From assembly GCA_964035575.1 (NCBI GenBank), contig OZ037883.1:620001-684000 (forward strand): a stretch of 64,000 nucleotides of DNA. Reading direction: 5' to 3'. This stretch comes from Rhynchopus sp. YZ270_cl-10. Lineage: Eukaryota > Euglenozoa > Diplonemea > Diplonemida > Diplonemidae. The notes under the pieces are model-generated. The model searched no databases. It saw only the letters and a list, made by a program, of their open reading frames with translations, and was not told where the DNA came from. The stretch's first letter is position 1. The number at the start of each line of letters is the position of its first letter. The position numbers and the translations under genes were made by a program. Positions 61,275-64,000 of the stretch are shown here, one piece after another.

Positions 61275-62339
61275 TTATTTATCTGCATTGCAATCCGCCA
61301 ACCTCCAGCTCTGTTCCATTACCATTCTGAGGAGTTCTTCGAAGAGGCCGTTTGGGAAGGTGTCGCGCACAGCCATTAGCTTTGTATACAGCACATGCCA
61401 ACCATCCTTCTGCAACACTTCACAGAAGAGCAACGCCATATACCGGATACCTTGAGACCTAAGGCTGCTTTGGGGCACTTTAACCTTCCTTTTTTCCCCA
61501 TGAATCCAACCTTCTTGGCACCGCACGACTAACGCAAGAAAGCTTTTATGGTCCGCATCTCCATCTGCCTCACAATCTGTAATAAATCTGTGTTCCAGCA
61601 ACGCATCCACACCCAATGTACGACACATCGCAACAAAAACACTCCCATCACGCCACTCCTCACTCTCCTCTGGGGTGGAGTTGGCGACTATCAAACGGAG
61701 CAGCGCTGATCCGACTACTCTACGCTCCGAGGCACGTACCTCTTCATCATGCAGCACCCCAACCAGATTGCTCACATCCGCAAGACGCACCAAAAGCTGC
61801 CCCTTCACCCTCCCAAAACACCATCTCACCTTATCCCCAAAGGACACCCCACTCCCATCAAAGGCATGAACCACAGCAAGCATTTGCCGCGCCACTGCGG
61901 CTCCATCTTTGGGGGTCAAAAATTGGGGGAAAATATCTCCTACAGTACTATGAACGATAATATGTGTTGACGGATCGAGCGCATCAGGTGCAAGGTAAAG
62001 TGCGGTGTCGATGAATGGATGGTGTGTTAGAATACACTCTGCGGACAGAGCTGCAGAATGTGTATTGAGCGTGGCAGCACCAAGCTTGACACAGCGAAGA
62101 GGGAGTGGGGGGAGACGTGGGGCTTCATCGACCACAGTGCATACTCCAAGCTGCAAAAAGCGCTCTGGGCGGAACAACGGCTCCATCCCCCACATCTCAT
62201 ACCCCCAGCTGAAAATACGGATGTGTCTTCCGTGCATTACACAATCCTTCTCGTTAAACGCGGTATGCAAACCAAAGCACTTCCTCTCCACAGCAGACGC
62301 CCCCTCAGGCATCCACGCACTTCCCGCAGGCACTTCCAT
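61275..62339 (-). CDS. Unknown 354-aa protein, possible pseudokinase
   Basis: Single exon with ATG at 62339 (MEVPAGSAWMPEGASAVERK). No signal or membrane segment. The middle reads ARQMLAVVHAFDGSGVSFGD followed by KVRWCFGRVKGQLLVRLADV. This faintly follows the protein-kinase catalytic-loop and DFG order (helix, H-x-x-G-V-x-x-G-D, then strand, D-V). The HRD histidine/arginine and the DFG glycine are not there, and no glycine loop is obvious at the N-terminus. If the fold is real it would be catalytically dead. The C-terminal half is helical with no known motif. Confidence 0.7.
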   Translation of the reverse strand: MEVPAGSAWMPEGASAVERKCFGLHTAFNEKDCVMHGRHIRIFSWGYEMWGMEPLFRPERFLQLGVCTVVDEAPRLPPLPLRCVKLGAATLNTHSAALSAECILTHHPFIDTALYLAPDALDPSTHIIVHSTVGDIFPQFLTPKDGAAVARQMLAVVHAFDGSGVSFGDKVRWCFGRVKGQLLVRLADVSNLVGVLHDEEVRASERRVVGSALLRLIVANSTPEESEEWRDGSVFVAMCRTLGVDALLEHRFITDCEADGDADHKSFLALVVRCQEGWIHGEKRKVKVPQSSLRSQGIRYMALLFCEVLQKDGWHVLYTKLMAVRDTFPNGLFEELLRMVMEQSWRLADCNADK

Positions 62340-63487
62340 TTTGTGTTGAAAATAGGGGGGAGGGAGGGGAGGGAAGGATGTGGTGAGAAGCCGTCAACGC
62401 GAGCTTCGCCACCCTAAAGAGGGTAGGTCAGGGAAGTATAAATGTCAGTCCCCCATGTGTAATTAGTGTTGCTGAGAGGGTGTGTGTGGGGGAATTTTAC
62501 TAGGTCAGGACAATGTAAGGATTGACAGATTGAGAGCTCTTTCTCGATCCATTGTGTGGTGGTGCACGCGGGTTTGTTAGGGGGAAGATAATGCAAACAA
62601 GACAGGGTATTTATTTTCACAAAAAGTTTTTTTCTTCTCTCACTTTTGTTTTCGTTGGTTTCATTCTAGACAGATCAGGGGGGAATGTGAGGTGCGCACA
62701 AAAAAAGAAAAAGCTCCCACTTTTTTTGGTCGTTTTCAGGTTTATACTTTTCGCTAGCCCAACAAAATCGGTCGCCTCAATGTAGACTACAGGTCATTGC
62801 TTTTTTCCCCCTTTCCCTATTTTACTTTTTTTTTTATACCCCACCATTCAAAGGGGGTGAAGTTCTATTTTTGGTTCTGTTTTCATATTTGTGTCAACAA
62901 TCGCCTAAGTGCCCACCTTGGTGGCACTGTTGTATTTACAAAGCGCCTAAGGTAGGTTCTGTGCCCATTTGTCGCCAGAGGCCAAAGTACTGAAAAGATA
63001 ATAGATGCAAATCTTCCTAAACTCACGTACCCCTTTGTTACCCTTTTTTTTTGTCATATCCAGCGAGCGTTAGGATGCACAGCGACCAGGTGGTGTGAAG
63101 GAGCGTACACCGTGGCCTGGTCAAGTGACTGACCAAGATTTTAGCCTCGTTAAAAATGAAGGGAGAGCTCAGTCATGAACCAGTACAGTGCATTTTTTAC
63201 CTGTCATGACCAACGAGGGCCTGGTCATGACCGAGCCCCTTGGTCACGCTTTTAGCTTGGTCAGAGCTTGGTCAGGCCATGGTGTAGGAAGGAAGAGAGG
63301 GGGTGGTATATTGGGAGCACACTGGACACAAACCTCCAGAACAAAACCCCACACGGGGGGGGAGGGCTGTTGGCCTGCCCCGTTTTGCCCAACCAATAAA
63401 AATCAAAAAAAAAAAAAAAATAACACCAAAAACAGGCAGGCCTGGGCCTAAAGTGGGTGCCCGGGGCCCGATTTTGATTTTATTTTA

Positions 63488-63590
63488 TTTTTTCTAAGGA
63501 TTTTACACGGGGGAAAAATTATTTTTTCTAAGGATTTTATACGGGGAAATTTTATTTTTCTAAGGGTTTTTCTTAGGGGAAAAAGTCTGG
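63488..63590 (+). repeat. Short tandem repeat, three units
   Basis: Units of TTTTCTAAGG plus ATTTTACACGGGG, ATTTTATACGGGG and GTTTTTCTTAGGGG follow each other with A/T-rich links. Confidence 0.7.
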
Positions 63591-63914
63591 GGGGTCGGGC
63601 CGGGCCCCGTGTGGCTGAGAATAACTCGCACTCTGCCCGGGGAGTGCGGTACCAAGCCATAATGAACAAAAAAAGTCTCACCCCGCTTCCTTCGGTCTCG
63701 TCCCTTTCACCTCCCGCATAACAGAATAAATAATAATACAGTATGGTGCGTGTGACTGCAAACGTCGAGGGAACCTTGCTTCTTGCAGTGCTGCAAGTGC
63801 TCGCCACCACGGTGGTAGCAAAGTGCATTGCGTTGGCGCACTTGGGCAGGCCCTGACGGCACTGAGGAACGAAAAAGAAAAATAATTCCGCGGCGCCCAG
63901 GGCTGCACCTTATA

Positions 63915-64000
63915 AAAAAAATTGCCTGCGGCGCCATTTTCCCTTTTTTGCTCTGCAAAAAAGGATTCGCTGAGTGGCTTTGTGGTGTAAAGCTGCATTT
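63915..64000 (+). repeat. Family F repeat, copy 3 (cut by window end)
   Basis: TTGCCTGCGGCGCCATTTTC, then CCTTTTTTGC-TCT-GCAAAAAAGG and GATTCGCTGAGTGG. Close to 48518-48613. Confidence 0.75.

Larger units (their letters stand above)
62340..64000. other. Intergenic region, no gene seen
   Basis: Contains a hairpin near 62918-62939 (AGTGCCCACC against GGTGGCACT), a cluster of TGGTCA words (63115-63275), a three-unit tandem repeat (63488-63590) and the family F copy at the window end. Confidence 0.55.

Overview
The window is nuclear DNA from a microbial eukaryote (protist). Its genes carry GT-AG spliceosomal introns and encode eukaryote-only proteins: Ykt6, TYW1, a Rab, ataxin-2, Tim44, histone H2A, eIF3b and an NCKX-type exchanger. 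Coding regions are GC-richer, and the long spacers are full of A/T homopolymers and short hairpin repeats. All 18 supported host genes, counting the four array copies, lie on the minus strand. This one-directional layout, together with an H2A whose core shares 'PVGRVG' and 'DLG-LL-NVT' stretches with trypanosomatid H2A, suggests a euglenozoan, perhaps an intron-rich diplonemid. That is an inference, not an identification.

Layout. 1-4.9 kb: a small decayed hAT transposon sits 17 bp beyond the stop codon of YKT6, followed by an unexplained GC-rich segment. 4.87-7.41 kb: a complete hAT transposon with perfect 13-bp terminal repeats, a perfect 8-bp target duplication and a 667-aa transposase with one 46-nt intron. 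8.8-10.7 kb: a coiled-coil/PDZ protein. 10.8-22.7 kb: four tandem copies of a gene for a secreted proline-rich protein; the repeat period is 2,997 bp and the copies look virtually identical. 24.3-26.8 kb: TYW1. 28.1-28.7 kb: a foldback element of about 610 bp. 29.8-34.9 kb: a Rab5-like GTPase, a protein with an eEF1B-like N-terminus and a short orphan gene. 39.0-43.8 kb: ataxin-2 in seven exons. 45.2-54.1 kb: Tim44, a PDZ/EF-hand protein, a tail-anchored protein, an unusual H2A and eIF3b. 57.6-62.3 kb: an NCKX exchanger with a cysteine-rich luminal/extracellular domain and an unknown protein that may be a pseudokinase.

The host genes belong to unrelated pathways: translation and mRNA control, membrane traffic, mitochondrial import, chromatin, calcium transport and tRNA modification. 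There is no operon-like logic beyond the shared direction. Nineteen of 21 host introns begin GTATG.

The least explained signal is a set of short hairpin repeat families (A to H here). They recur across intergenic DNA and introns, always in the same orientation relative to the genes. Some copies keep the loop while both stem arms change together, which suggests selection or spread at the level of RNA or DNA structure.
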